A stretch of 64,000 nt of DNA from Pukyongia sp963768085 (GCA_963768085.1 CAVYGO010000003.1:1054001-1118000), one strand, 5' to 3'; positions 16,570-25,681 are shown, counted from the first letter of the stretch. Made by a program: numbers and translations. The notes: a model not told the origin generated them from the letters alone.

Positions 16570-17079
16570 TTAAATTCCCAGTTCTTTCTTAACATCAGCC
16601 AGAAGATCAAATCCTTCAGAAAGTAATAGTCCGCTACCTTCGGTAGAGTCCATTACATATTGATATCCTTTGGCACGGGCAACTTTCTGTATAGCCGCTT
16701 TAGCACTTTCCAGGATTGGTTGAAGAATATCCCGTTCTTTTTGCTGAAGATCCTGCATCGCTTGCTGCTGATACGCAGTTATGTTGTTCTGCATTCCCTG
16801 AACTTCTTCTACGCGTTTTCTGTTTTCCTCATCTGTTTTAGTTTCTGCTTCGGCCCCGTATTGGGTTCTTTTAGCATCCAATTCTTTAGCCATTGCTCTA
16901 AGTTCTGTATCATAGGTCTTCTGGAGTTTTTCCAGTTGACTTTGAGCCTGCTTCATCGCGGGCATTGCCTGAACTAGTTCAGAGGTGTTAATATGAGCTA
17001 TTTTTGATTGCGCATACGAAAATGATGTAGCTCCCATGAACAGCACTATAGCTACTAATAATAGTTTAAACTTTCTCAT
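16570..17079 (-). CDS. OmpH/Skp family periplasmic chaperone
   Basis: 169 residues with a signal peptide ending SYAQ (about residue 24). The mature protein starts SKIAHINTSELVQAMPAMKQAQSQLEKL, the typical OmpH/Skp start, then a long coiled-coil arm (about 45-125, rich in Glu, Lys and Gln) and a C-terminal beta part (KGYQYVMDSTEGSGLLL). Skp-like trimers hold unfolded outer-membrane proteins in the periplasm on their way to BamA. It lies second after bamA in the same direction with a 49-bp gap from the other ompH gene, so it is probably in the same operon. Confidence 0.92.
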   Translation of the reverse strand: MRKFKLLLVAIVLFMGATSFSYAQSKIAHINTSELVQAMPAMKQAQSQLEKLQKTYDTELRAMAKELDAKRTQYGAEAETKTDEENRKRVEEVQGMQNNITAYQQQAMQDLQQKERDILQPILESAKAAIQKVARAKGYQYVMDSTEGSGLLLSEGFDLLADVKKELGI

Positions 17080-17128
17080 TGTAATAGTTATTAATTTGTG
17101 TTATAAATTAGATTGTGAATATGCTTAC

Positions 17129-17968
17129 TTATTGGCCGCCGTTACCGTTTCCGCCTTCTGGGGGCCCATTATTTACTCCCGATCGAGCTTTCTCAATGGA
17201 ATCTCTTCGGGCTTGTCTTTCTTCCAGTAATCTTTGTCTTCTAGCTTCAAACTCAAGTCTTTTTGCTTCTCTAACGGAATCTCGAACTCGTCTCCGCTCT
17301 TCCATAATCTTTTCACGTTCATTTTTCTTATCCTCAACGGCTTGTTCGCGTTCGGTGATTTCCCCTTCTTCCTCAACAGAAAGTTCTTCACGTTTTTCGA
17401 TCTCTTTCTTTTCCCTCTTATTAGTAGCTTCTTCACGCTTTGCCGCGCGATTAATACTACGCACGACTTGATCACTTATGTCGTTTCGCTCTGCTGCAAA
17501 AAGCATGACAAGGTCAGCAGACTTATCGAAAATAAAATCGTATTTTTTTGCAACAGCTATTTCCTGAACAATGTTGAAGACCTGGTCTTGAATGGGTTGA
17601 ACCAATTGTCTTCGTTGAATCATTAGGTCCCCATTTGGTCCGAAACGATCCTGTTGATACTTTATCATTTCATCTTCCAGAATCTGGATTTCTTCTTCGC
17701 GTTCCTCGATGAGTTCTTTTGTAAGAAGGACTCTCTCATTGGCCAGATTCAGCTTCATCTGGTCGATTGCTTTCTGCTTCTTTTCGATGTCCGCCTTCCA
17801 ACGCTGTACTTTTCCTTCTAGCTGAGTTTCAGACTCTTTATATTCAGGAACGTTCTCTAGTATATATTCCATATCAATATATCCTATCCGAACCCCTCTT
17901 TGTGCGTTTGCTATAAAAGAAAAGCAGAAAACTGCAAGCGCGAAAAGAAGAATTTGTTTTGCTTTCAT
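17129..17968 (-). CDS. OmpH/Skp family protein with extended charged tail
   Basis: 279 residues. A signal peptide ends ANAQ near residue 23, followed by VRIGYIDMEYILENVPEYKESETQLEGKVQRW, an OmpH start, and a long coiled coil. The core ends near 170 (KKYDFIFDKSADLVMLFA). The last 100 residues are an additional highly charged Glu/Arg/Lys segment (EEREEEI-like and ERRRVRDSVREAKR patterns), ending in a Gly/Asn-rich tail. Normal Skp proteins are about 160-170 residues, so this is the long form seen next to bamA in Bacteroidota. It is probably a periplasmic chaperone; the function of the tail is unknown. 37 bp downstream of bamA. Confidence 0.9.
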   Translation of the reverse strand: MKAKQILLFALAVFCFSFIANAQRGVRIGYIDMEYILENVPEYKESETQLEGKVQRWKADIEKKQKAIDQMKLNLANERVLLTKELIEEREEEIQILEDEMIKYQQDRFGPNGDLMIQRRQLVQPIQDQVFNIVQEIAVAKKYDFIFDKSADLVMLFAAERNDISDQVVRSINRAAKREEATNKREKKEIEKREELSVEEEGEITEREQAVEDKKNEREKIMEERRRVRDSVREAKRLEFEARRQRLLEERQARRDSIEKARSGVNNGPPEGGNGNGGQ

Positions 17969-18005
17969 AATTGCTGGTTGTTTTTAAGAAAATATCGTGC
18001 CAAAG

Positions 18006-20594
18006 TTAAAATTGTTGTCCGATAATAAAGTGAGTTTCCCAACCGTTAGGCTGTGTACCTCCTAAAATTGGATCGAATCCGTAGCCAAAATCTATCCCCA
18101 ATAATCCAAATGCCGGCATAAATATACGTATTCCTGCGCCAGCAGACCTATTTAAACTAAACGGATTATACTCCCTAAACCCATCGTACGCCCCTCCTCC
18201 TTCCAAAAAGGTAAGAACATAAATGGATGCCAATTGCTTCAAAGTAATTGGATACCGTAATTCTAACGAAAATTTATTATAAATGGTATTTCCATCATTC
18301 GTTGATAATGATTGATTAGGATAACCGCGCAATTGAATTACTTCTCGACCATCCAGTGAGAAGGATCCTAACCCGTCACCCCCTACAAAGAATCGTTCGA
18401 AAGGTGGAACACCGCGGTCCTGATTATAGGCTCCCAGAAAACCAAATTCGGCATTTGTTCGGACTACCAGATTCTTATAAAGACTGGTATACCAGGTCCC
18501 TTTAAATTTTATTTTATAATACTCCAGCCATTTGAATCGCTCCTGATCGATTTCGGCAATTCTTTCATTTCCATCCACAGTTGTAGGATCCAGCATAGAG
18601 CGCTCATTAGCCAGCGCAGTATAATCTGTTTTGCTAAATGCGGAATAAGGAGGGGTTAATTTTGCACTAATACTGAATTCGGATCCTCTCGTTGGGTAAA
18701 TTGGATTAACGGCCGTGTTATTCCTACTCAAGCCAATAGTATAGGCAAGGTTATTGGAAAAACCATCACCAAAAGTAAACAAGCCAGTGTTATAATTATT
18801 CAGGTTATAATGTTGAAAGCTTACAGCCTGAGAGAACTGGAAATAGTCATCAGGCCATTTCAATCGTTTTGCAAATCCTACGGAACCACCGGTAATTAGG
18901 AATCGCCTCGTCTTATCGACATCCCTGTTAATGAAGTCGTACAGGTACTGTATTGTATGAGAAAATGAGGTACTAAGCTGAATCGGTTTCTTTCCACCCA
19001 GCCAAGGTTCCACCAACGACAGACTGTATGTTTGATAAAAACTACTGGCCTGGGCCCGAAGTGACAGTTTTTGTCCGTCTCCCATTGGGAGTGGTTTATA
19101 GGCTTCTTTATTAAAAATGTTCTTCAGTGAAAAGTTGTTGAATGACAAACCAAGGGTTCCAACGAAGCCTCCACCGCCATATCCTCCTTGAAGTTCTATC
19201 TGGCTGGCACCTTTTTCCACCACCGAAAACTCAAGATCCACCAGGCCGTTCGCTTCATCCACCTTTTTGAAATTGGGAGTTAATTGTTCGGGATCAAAAT
19301 AGCCTAGCTGGCCTAATTCACGAATCGTTCGGATGACATTACTTTTACTATATTTTTGCCCTGGTTTGGTGCGTAATTCCCGGTAGATCACATGGTCGTT
19401 TGTTTTCGTATTACCAACGACGCTAATATGATCGAAATAAAATTCATTCCTTTCAATAATCCGAATTTCAAAATCGATAGTATCTTGTCTTACGGCGACT
19501 TCCACAGGGTTGATCTGTACGGCAAGGTAACCGTTGTTCTGATAGAGATTGGTAAGGTCGGCGGCGTCCGGGTCGGAATCATCGGCAATTCGTTCCTGAA
19601 GCAAGGTTCCGTTATATACTTCACCTTTCTTTATTCCAAGTATCTGCCTCAGTTGTCGGTCGGTGTATTTGCTATTACCAATGAAATCTATATCTCCGAA
19701 GTAATATTTTTTACCTTCTTCAACCTCTATTTTCAACGAAACTATCTTTTCATTCTTCACCATAAGTGTATCGCTCAATACACGGGCATCGCGAAAGCCG
19801 TTAGTTTTGTATTTCTTTACGATGTTAATTTTATCTTCGGCAAAACCATCATCGGTATATTTAGATCTCTTCCATAATCGAAAAGGCACCTTTTTCTTGG
19901 TATTTTTCATGGCCGAGCGAACCTTCTTATCTGAAAGTTCGTTATTACCTTCAATTTCAATCTTGTTCACTTTTACACGCTCGCCTTTATCGATATTTAT
20001 GAAAATATTCTTAGCGATCTCCTTACCGGTGGAATCCAAATGAGGCCGAGTGCTGATGATGACATCCGTATTAAAAAAACCTTCTTTACGATATTTATTG
20101 GTTATATAATTCTTGGTTGTGGTAATGAGGTTCTTGGTAATCTTCACACCTCTTTTAAGCCCATTGTCGCTTATAATTTCCTTTTTCTTTCCTTTCCGGA
20201 TTCCATCCACGAAAACATCATACATTTTGGGTAGTTCTACAATGTAGAGTTCGAGGTCGATAAGATCTCCATCGATATTGGTTACATAGAAAGCTATATC
20301 GCTGAACAGGTTCTGTTCCCATAATTTTTTAGTGACGTCACTGAGCTTCTCACCAGGCACGTACAAGCGGTCTCCTATTTTTAGGCCAGTGAAGGCAATT
20401 ACGGTCTGCTCGTTAAAGGTTTGTTCCCCTGTAACGGTAATATTATTTATAGTGTAGCGTTTGTCTTTATTAAGCTCATTATCTTGAGCGGAAACAGAAA
20501 AGACCGAGAGTACCGTAAGGAGAAAGATACAATACAGGGTTTTAGAAGTATGTGTTATTAGACTAATTTTGAAGTTGCTCACTCGTTTTTCCAA
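18006..20594 (-). CDS. bamA: Outer membrane protein assembly factor BamA
   Basis: 862 residues. The signal segment (hydrophobic core about 17-35, ending SVSAQ) follows an unusually long polar start. About five POTRA domains fill residues 45-450 (ITVTGEQTFNEQTVIAFTGL, KIEIEGNNELSDKKVRSAMK, ISVVGNTKTNDHVIYRELRT), and the Omp85 barrel the rest. GFLGAYNQDRGVPPFERFFVGG and LRGYPN near the end correspond to barrel loop motifs of the family. It folds and inserts beta-barrel proteins into the outer membrane. The chosen ATG overlaps the 3' end of uppS by 32 bp, and no later in-frame ATG precedes the signal peptide. Lies between uppS and the ompH pair, as in other Bacteroidota. Confidence 0.96.
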   Translation of the reverse strand: MEKRVSNFKISLITHTSKTLYCIFLLTVLSVFSVSAQDNELNKDKRYTINNITVTGEQTFNEQTVIAFTGLKIGDRLYVPGEKLSDVTKKLWEQNLFSDIAFYVTNIDGDLIDLELYIVELPKMYDVFVDGIRKGKKKEIISDNGLKRGVKITKNLITTTKNYITNKYRKEGFFNTDVIISTRPHLDSTGKEIAKNIFINIDKGERVKVNKIEIEGNNELSDKKVRSAMKNTKKKVPFRLWKRSKYTDDGFAEDKINIVKKYKTNGFRDARVLSDTLMVKNEKIVSLKIEVEEGKKYYFGDIDFIGNSKYTDRQLRQILGIKKGEVYNGTLLQERIADDSDPDAADLTNLYQNNGYLAVQINPVEVAVRQDTIDFEIRIIERNEFYFDHISVVGNTKTNDHVIYRELRTKPGQKYSKSNVIRTIRELGQLGYFDPEQLTPNFKKVDEANGLVDLEFSVVEKGASQIELQGGYGGGGFVGTLGLSFNNFSLKNIFNKEAYKPLPMGDGQKLSLRAQASSFYQTYSLSLVEPWLGGKKPIQLSTSFSHTIQYLYDFINRDVDKTRRFLITGGSVGFAKRLKWPDDYFQFSQAVSFQHYNLNNYNTGLFTFGDGFSNNLAYTIGLSRNNTAVNPIYPTRGSEFSISAKLTPPYSAFSKTDYTALANERSMLDPTTVDGNERIAEIDQERFKWLEYYKIKFKGTWYTSLYKNLVVRTNAEFGFLGAYNQDRGVPPFERFFVGGDGLGSFSLDGREVIQLRGYPNQSLSTNDGNTIYNKFSLELRYPITLKQLASIYVLTFLEGGGAYDGFREYNPFSLNRSAGAGIRIFMPAFGLLGIDFGYGFDPILGGTQPNGWETHFIIGQQF

Positions 20595-21306
20595 ATCTTC
20601 TTTCTCTGTTTTGATAATTTATTATAGCTTCAAAAAGATGGTCTTTTGTATAATCAGGCCAAAGAGTCTTTGTAAAATACAATTCTGCATACGCGATCTG
20701 CCATAGCAAAAAGTTACTTATTCGCTGCTCGCCACTTGTACGTATTAATAGATCTACATCCGGCAAATTACGGGTGTAAAGATGGTTATTAATATATGAT
20801 TCGTCAATAGCCGACGGCGAAATTAGGTTATTTTTAACTTTAAGGCTAATCTCTTTGATGGTTTTTGTGATTTCTTCACGGGAACCATAGCTCAAGGCAA
20901 GGGTTAAGGTCATTCTGTCATTGTCCTTTGTCTTGTCTATTACATCCATCAATTCCTTGTAGGCTTTTTTTGGCAAAGCATTAAGGTTTCCAATAGCATT
21001 TAGCCGGATATTATTGTCCTGAAGTGTTTTTATTTCCTTTTTGAGTGAGTTGACCAGAAGTTTCATTAAGAGTTCTACTTCCAGCTTAGGCCGGCTCCAA
21101 TTCTCAGTAGAGAAAGCATACAGGGTTAGATATGGAATATTGATCTCGGCACAAGCTTCTACTATTTCCCGAACTGCTTTGGTGCCCTTCTCATGCCCTA
21201 TAGCTCTGAATAATCCTTTTTGCTTAGCCCAACGACCATTACCGTCCATGATAACAGCTAAGTGTTGTGGAAGTCTATCTAGATCTATTTTATTAAGTAA
21301 AGACAT
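20563..21306 (-). CDS. uppS: Isoprenyl transferase (undecaprenyl diphosphate synthase)
   Basis: 247 residues, usual length. Adds isopentenyl units in cis to make undecaprenyl diphosphate, the lipid carrier for peptidoglycan and surface sugars. Motifs: AVIMDGNGRWAKQKG with catalytic Asp21; LTLYAFSTENWSRP; LTLALSYGSREEI; and LLIRTSGEQRISNFLLWQIAYAELYF near the end. Cytoplasmic, membrane-associated. It starts 1 bp after the stop of DUF6089 and overlaps bamA by 32 bp, so translation is probably coupled through this block. Confidence 0.96.
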   Translation of the reverse strand: MSLLNKIDLDRLPQHLAVIMDGNGRWAKQKGLFRAIGHEKGTKAVREIVEACAEINIPYLTLYAFSTENWSRPKLEVELLMKLLVNSLKKEIKTLQDNNIRLNAIGNLNALPKKAYKELMDVIDKTKDNDRMTLTLALSYGSREEITKTIKEISLKVKNNLISPSAIDESYINNHLYTRNLPDVDLLIRTSGEQRISNFLLWQIAYAELYFTKTLWPDYTKDHLFEAIINYQNRERRFGKTSEQLQN

Positions 21307-21307
21307 T

Positions 21308-21997
21308 TTAAAAATTGCAATAGCATGGTCTCCTGCCGAAGCTAAAGGTAAGAGTTACTCCTGTAAACACATACCAATCATTACTATTTGTGTTCCCAAA
21401 CTTTATTTGATCATTATCTTTAAGCCCTTTTACAGGATTACTCCCATCCAAATCATCGGTAAATGCGTATCGTGCTCCAATCTCAAAAGCTAGTACCATT
21501 TTCGTGCCAATTGTGGCTTTATAACCAATTACCATAGGAATTGCAGGTGCGGATGCCCCGTCGTAATCCGTAATCACATCCCCAACTTTATAAAGAGCCT
21601 CATACCAAAAATAGGTCAACCCTGTATATAAATAAGGGGTCGATACCGGTTTGCCACTATGTACGTTGAATTCCACAAATGTAAATTCAAGACCAACTGA
21701 AATTTCTGAAATAGTATTTTTGAAGGAATACCCTCGTTCTTTTCTCCTGTTTTCATCGGAATCCCTGTCATCCCCGCTTATTCCGGCAATCATGATGGAT
21801 CCACGAAAAGAATGCCGGGCGCTTCTGTTCCATTTAAAAATTCCGCCAAAAGCGAAATTATTGGGCGCGATGTAATTAGTTTTACCTACGTCTCCTATAT
21901 AATTGGAGCCACCAACTAATCCCCCAATTTCATATGTCTGAGATTTAGCGGAAAGTGTAGTTAAAATTATAAGTAAAACGACTGCGAAATACTTCAT
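21308..21997 (-). CDS. DUF6089-type outer-membrane beta-barrel protein
   Basis: 229 residues with a signal peptide (MKYFAVVLLIILTTLSAKSQ). The mature protein begins TYEIGGLVGGSNYIGDVG, then alternates short hydrophobic strands and Gly/Asn turns, ending FTGVTLTFSFGRRPCYCNF, consistent with a small outer-membrane barrel. This family commonly sits directly before uppS and bamA in Bacteroidetes and its function is not known. A -7 box lies just upstream, making it the probable first gene of the uppS-bamA-ompH-ompH transcript. Confidence 0.85.
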   Translation of the reverse strand: MKYFAVVLLIILTTLSAKSQTYEIGGLVGGSNYIGDVGKTNYIAPNNFAFGGIFKWNRSARHSFRGSIMIAGISGDDRDSDENRRKERGYSFKNTISEISVGLEFTFVEFNVHSGKPVSTPYLYTGLTYFWYEALYKVGDVITDYDGASAPAIPMVIGYKATIGTKMVLAFEIGARYAFTDDLDGSNPVKGLKDNDQIKFGNTNSNDWYVFTGVTLTFSFGRRPCYCNF

Positions 21998-22013
21998 ATG
22001 CCTTAAAAGTTTG

Positions 22014-22021
22014 CAAATATA
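22014..22021 (-). promoter_or_regulatory. -7 box TATATTTG for DUF6089-uppS-bamA operon
   Basis: On the minus strand TATATTTG (TAnnTTTG consensus) lies 16 bp before the ATG at 21997, predicting a leader of about 10 nt. A -33 element is not obvious. Confidence 0.5.
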
Positions 22022-22096
22022 ACAATAAACTTCGCATAGTGGAATTTAATGCGAAAATGTCTCAGATGATAAACAAATTTTAAGGAGATTTATTGT

Positions 22097-22987
22097 TTAA
22101 TTCCGTTTGTCTTCACCCCAAAGCAATTTTTCCCTTAGTGTTTTTATAAAGCTGTCTTCTTTTAATTGGGCCAGCTTGATAGTAAAAGGAGCTTTTTTGA
22201 TTCGTATCTCAGTATGGTTTTTCAACGTCGCGATACGGGAATCCAGTGAGATTAAATAGGATTCTTCCCTTCCCGACACTTTGAGTGTTATTTCAGAATC
22301 ATCCGGAATCACAAAGGGGCGGGCATTCAGGTTATGGGGTGCGATGGGTGTAAGTACAATGCTGGTTGAGCTCGGATCCATGATTGGCCCACCACAACTA
22401 AGTGAATATCCCGTAGATCCTGTTGGCGTAGATACAATAAGGCCATCAGACCAATAGGCAGTAAGATGTTCGTTATTTACAAAGGTTTCTACCTTGATCA
22501 TGGAGGTGGTATTCTTTCGGTTGACAGCAATCTCGTTAAGGGCAAAATTCAGATCACCTATTTCGTCACTTTCCGGATGGGTCTCTATGGCGAGTAAACT
22601 ACGTTCGGATATAGTGAAATTCCCTGAAACGATTTGCGCAATACTTTTGGTAATTTTTTCCTTCTGAATAGTGGCTAAAAAGCCTAATCTGCCGGTATTG
22701 ATCCCAACGATAGGAATACCCAGATCGCGCACAAAAGTGATGGATTTCAATAAGGTTCCATCACCACCAATACTAAAGAAAAGATCGTAAGATTGGTCTA
22801 ATTCGGTAAAAGAACTGAAAGTAGCGACATTCGTATCTATTTCTTCATGATGCTTTATAAGCTCGAGAAAATTCTTTTCAACAGCCACTTCGATACCTGT
22901 TTTCTTCAGGGCATTCAATATATGCTGAATGGATTGCTCGGAATACTTATGATAAAATTGACCGTAGATACCAATTTTCATACTCAC
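22097..22987 (-). CDS. nadK: NAD kinase
   Basis: 296 residues, usual length. Phosphorylates NAD to NADP in the cytoplasm. Motifs: the GGDGT signature at 74-78 in FSIGGDGTLLKS, NTGRLGFLA, the NE pair in the FALNEIAVNRK segment, and the conserved TPTGSTGYSLSCGGPI loop. The start overlaps the stop of the upstream CBS-domain gene by 4 bp (ATGA), so the two are translationally coupled. A regulatory link between them is possible but not shown. Confidence 0.96.
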   Translation of the reverse strand: MSMKIGIYGQFYHKYSEQSIQHILNALKKTGIEVAVEKNFLELIKHHEEIDTNVATFSSFTELDQSYDLFFSIGGDGTLLKSITFVRDLGIPIVGINTGRLGFLATIQKEKITKSIAQIVSGNFTISERSLLAIETHPESDEIGDLNFALNEIAVNRKNTTSMIKVETFVNNEHLTAYWSDGLIVSTPTGSTGYSLSCGGPIMDPSSTSIVLTPIAPHNLNARPFVIPDDSEITLKVSGREESYLISLDSRIATLKNHTEIRIKKAPFTIKLAQLKEDSFIKTLREKLLWGEDKRN

Positions 22988-23640
22988 ATATTTAAATACT
23001 TATCCAGGTAATCGGAACGTGCTTTCAAATCTTCAAGAAACTTATCTTCTTCGTGATTGGAAACCACATTGTAGCTGTACCTTCTGAAGGTCTGAACAAT
23101 AGCATTCATCCCGGTATGCCCAATTTTAATGGTAGCCTGAACCGTGTCACTTTCTATTTTTGAAATGAACGCTCCAAGAATTCGGGCATCGTTCGATTCC
23201 ACGATCTGGCAGATTTCACTAAAAGAATAATCCCTTGCGCCCTTTTCCACTACGATAATTCCGCCTGCCTCATTGAGAAATGGCGTGTCGTTGAAAATAT
23301 TCATGATATCACTTAACTCGTAATATCCTATGTACTTATTTTCAGAATTAAGCACGGGCATGATGTTACTGCCGTGTATCGCGAAGGCCTCGAGAATATC
23401 AAGCCAATTTGTTCGATCCGATACAAAAAATAGTTCCAGCGCATATTCTACTTCCTTAATGACTTGTTCACTTTCAAAACAATGCGCATCAGTCTCTGAA
23501 ATACAACCAACATAGCGACCTTCCTTGGATATCGGCACATGAGAATAAGTGAGTTGATTGAACGCGTCCTGAACCTCAGTGATAGCCCATTCTATATCGA
23601 ATGGCTTGATGTCGTTAATAATATATTGTGTGGTATTCAC
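22984..23640 (-). CDS. CBS domain-containing protein
   Basis: 218 residues. The first 120 residues form a CBS pair (about 14-63: VQDAFNQLTYSHVPIS ... GRYVGCISETD; about 75-125: DWLDILEAF-like segment, NIMPVLN, YIGYYELSDI). The C-terminal part (about 135-200, ARDYSFSEICQIVESNDARILGAFIS) resembles an ACT-like regulatory fold. CBS pairs usually bind adenosine nucleotides. Coupled to nadK by a 4-bp overlap, which suggests a sensing role near NAD(P) metabolism, but no substrate is visible. Divergent from pdxJ, with 85 bp between starts. Confidence 0.88.
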   Translation of the reverse strand: MNTTQYIINDIKPFDIEWAITEVQDAFNQLTYSHVPISKEGRYVGCISETDAHCFESEQVIKEVEYALELFFVSDRTNWLDILEAFAIHGSNIMPVLNSENKYIGYYELSDIMNIFNDTPFLNEAGGIIVVEKGARDYSFSEICQIVESNDARILGAFISKIESDTVQATIKIGHTGMNAIVQTFRRYSYNVVSNHEEDKFLEDLKARSDYLDKYLNM

Positions 23641-23699
23641 AGCTTTTATTTTTGTGCAAATTACTTAAAATAAAGATGTAAAAGCCTGATGAAGCTTTG

Positions 23700-23707
23700 T
23701 ATTTTTG
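23700..23707 (+). promoter_or_regulatory. -7 box TATTTTTG upstream of pdxJ
   Basis: TATTTTTG fits TAnnTTTG and lies 18 bp before the pdxJ ATG, giving a leader of roughly 11 nt. Confidence 0.45.
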
Positions 23708-23725
23708 TACACCTAAACAGTAAGA

Positions 23726-24439
23726 ATGACAAAGTTAAGTGTAAATATTAATAAAATCGCGACACTTCGCAATGCGAGAGGTGGAAATACACCAAATGTG
23801 GTTGAAGTGGCAAAAGATATTGAGCGATTTGGCGCTCAAGGTGTCACTATTCATCCGCGCCCCGATGAACGTCATATCAGATATCAGGATGCTTACGACC
23901 TGAAACCTGTGGTGCATACCGAATTTAATATTGAAGGTAATCCTATCGATAGGTTTCTCAGCCTGGTGCTCGAAATAAAACCTACTCAGGCTACTTTGGT
24001 CCCGGATGCTGTGGATGCCATTACCTCGAATGCCGGATGGGATACTGTTACGAATAGGGATTATTTAAGGGAGATCATTTCAGAATTGAAAAGCAAAGGG
24101 ATACGCACTTCCATCTTCGTGGACCCTGTTCTCGCTATGATAGAAGCGGCCGCTGAAACAGGCACTGATCGGATTGAATTATACACTGAAGAATTCGCAC
24201 ATCAATACGGGCTGGGGAACGAACGTGCCATTGAACCATATACCCAATGTGCCGAACTGGCGAATCAGCTCGGACTGGGGGTGAATGCGGGACACGATCT
24301 TTCGCTGTACAATATTAGGTTCTTCAAAGAGAATATTCCTCACCTGCAGGAAGTCTCCATAGGTCACGCCCTTATCTGTGAAGCGATATACCAGGGACTT
24401 GAGAACGTTATAAAAGCATATCTTCAGAAGTTACAATGA
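23726..24439 (+). CDS. pdxJ: Pyridoxine 5'-phosphate synthase
   Basis: 237 residues, normal length. Condenses 1-deoxy-D-xylulose 5-phosphate with 3-amino-2-oxopropyl phosphate to pyridoxine 5'-phosphate in vitamin B6 synthesis. Motifs: LSVNINKIATLRNARGGN at the N-terminus (the family has VNVDH or VNINK followed by TLR-AR), VTIHPRPDERHI, TLVPD, SIFVDP, and GLGVNAGHDLSLYN near the C-terminus. Cytoplasmic (beta/alpha)8 barrel. The stop overlaps the start of the following hydrolase gene by 4 bp, so they share a transcript. Confidence 0.96.
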   Translation: MTKLSVNINKIATLRNARGGNTPNVVEVAKDIERFGAQGVTIHPRPDERHIRYQDAYDLKPVVHTEFNIEGNPIDRFLSLVLEIKPTQATLVPDAVDAITSNAGWDTVTNRDYLREIISELKSKGIRTSIFVDPVLAMIEAAAETGTDRIELYTEEFAHQYGLGNERAIEPYTQCAELANQLGLGVNAGHDLSLYNIRFFKENIPHLQEVSIGHALICEAIYQGLENVIKAYLQKLQ

Positions 24440-25203
24440 TATTACATTCTCAAATTATCGGAAAAGGAGAGCCCTTTATTATCCTTCACGGCTTACTAGG
24501 TATGGGCGACAACTGGAAAACACTTGGGCGCCAATTTTCTGAATTGGGTTATGAGATCCACCTGGTGGATCAAAGGAATCACGGACGGAGTTTCCACAAT
24601 AAGGAGTTTAGCTATGATATCATGGCGGAGGATTTAAAGCACTATTGTGATCATCAACATATTGAAAAGTGTGTACTCATGGGACATTCCATGGGTGGAA
24701 AAACAGCCATGCGTTTTGCAACGCTATATCCGGAAAAAGTTTCAAAGCTATTGGTGGGTGATATTGCACCAAAGGGATATCCTCAGCACCACCAGGATAT
24801 TTTTAAAGCATTGTTGTTGCTCGATTTCAATGAAATCCAAGCCAGGGGAGATGCAGAAGCAGTGCTTTCAGAATACATCAAAGAACAGGGGATCCGGCTA
24901 TTACTAATGAAGAACCTGTACTGGAAAGAAAAAGGAGTCATGGATTTTCGGGCAAATATTGAAGTTTTGAATGCCCGACTTGAAGAAGTGGGTAAACCAT
25001 TGGCCGAAGATGCGCGATTTGAGGGTCAGACTCTCTTTCTTGGCGGCGCAAATTCCGGCTATATTGAGCCCCTCGATGAATTATTGATAAATAAGCACTT
25101 TCCGAAAGCAAGCCTGGATATGGTGAGTAATGCCGGGCATTGGCTCCATGCCGAAAATCCTGTAGAATATTACGAAAAGGTAACTAAATTCCTGGCTGAA
25201 TAG
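24436..25203 (+). CDS. Alpha/beta hydrolase, YbfF-like
   Basis: 255 residues. Alpha/beta-hydrolase fold with the oxyanion motif LHGLLGMGDNWK near 18-28, the nucleophile elbow GHSMGGKT (Ser85), and the catalytic His in NAGHWLHAENP near the C-terminus. Closest by pattern to E. coli YbfF, an esterase active on short acyl esters and acyl-CoA; the natural substrate is unknown. Cytoplasmic, no signal peptide. Overlaps pdxJ by 4 bp. Confidence 0.9.
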   Translation: MILHSQIIGKGEPFIILHGLLGMGDNWKTLGRQFSELGYEIHLVDQRNHGRSFHNKEFSYDIMAEDLKHYCDHQHIEKCVLMGHSMGGKTAMRFATLYPEKVSKLLVGDIAPKGYPQHHQDIFKALLLLDFNEIQARGDAEAVLSEYIKEQGIRLLLMKNLYWKEKGVMDFRANIEVLNARLEEVGKPLAEDARFEGQTLFLGGANSGYIEPLDELLINKHFPKASLDMVSNAGHWLHAENPVEYYEKVTKFLAE

Positions 25204-25272
25204 GATTTTTATGTTTTTCGGAGCAGTCTGTTTCCGATTTCTTTTTATACCTTTAATCCAAATAAACAACCC

Positions 25273-25620
25273 ATGAAAACAATACTAAGGGTGCTCCTCA
25301 CGGCATTGGCTGTGGTAATTTTAGCCAAAGTACTTCCCGGAGTGGGGGTAGATGGTTATGTTTCGGCAATAATCGTTGCCGTAGTGGTGGCTTTGTTACG
25401 ATTTATAGTAAAGCCTATCCTGGTTATTCTCACCCTGCCAATAACAATTATTACCTTAGGATTGTTCCTGCTGATAATCAATGCGGTTATAATCATGATG
25501 GCCGATTATTTTATACCGGGATTTACAGTCGAAACGATCTGGTGGGCCTTGTTGTTTAGCCTGTTATTGTCCATACTTCAGTCTATTTTTCATTCAGTAC
25601 TGGATAAGAAAAAGGATTAG
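25273..25620 (+). CDS. Small four-helix membrane protein (phage holin 4 family, Pfam Phage_holin_4_2 type)
   Basis: 115 residues, almost entirely hydrophobic, with about four membrane helices (about 4-22, 28-48, 52-74, 85-107) and a basic C-terminus KKKD. The pattern ILAKVLPGVGVDGYVSAIIVAVVVALL ... KPILVILTLPITIITLGLF is typical of the widespread YvlD/phage-holin-4-like family found in many bacterial chromosomes. Despite the family name there is no phage context, and its function is unknown. Confidence 0.85.
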   Translation: MKTILRVLLTALAVVILAKVLPGVGVDGYVSAIIVAVVVALLRFIVKPILVILTLPITIITLGLFLLIINAVIIMMADYFIPGFTVETIWWALLFSLLLSILQSIFHSVLDKKKD

Positions 25621-25645
25621 TAGGTTCGCAGATCTTAAAAGCTTG

Positions 25646-25681
25646 TTGGGTTGCATTAAAATTCGTATTTTTGCAACCCAA
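25646..25681. promoter_or_regulatory. Inverted repeat enclosing the tig promoter
   Basis: TTGGGTTGCA (25646-25655) and TGCAACCCAA (25672-25681) form a perfect 10-bp inverted repeat with a 16-bp spacer. A -7 box TATTTTTG sits at 25666-25673, with TTG 17 bp upstream at 25646-25648, so the arms overlie both promoter elements of tig. Five T follow the right arm, so it could instead be a terminator of the preceding gene. Confidence 0.5.

Noticed and set aside
25273..25620. Prophage remnant suggested by a holin-family gene
   Set aside because: The phage-holin-4 family is common in bacterial chromosomes; no other phage gene, att site or composition change is present around it.
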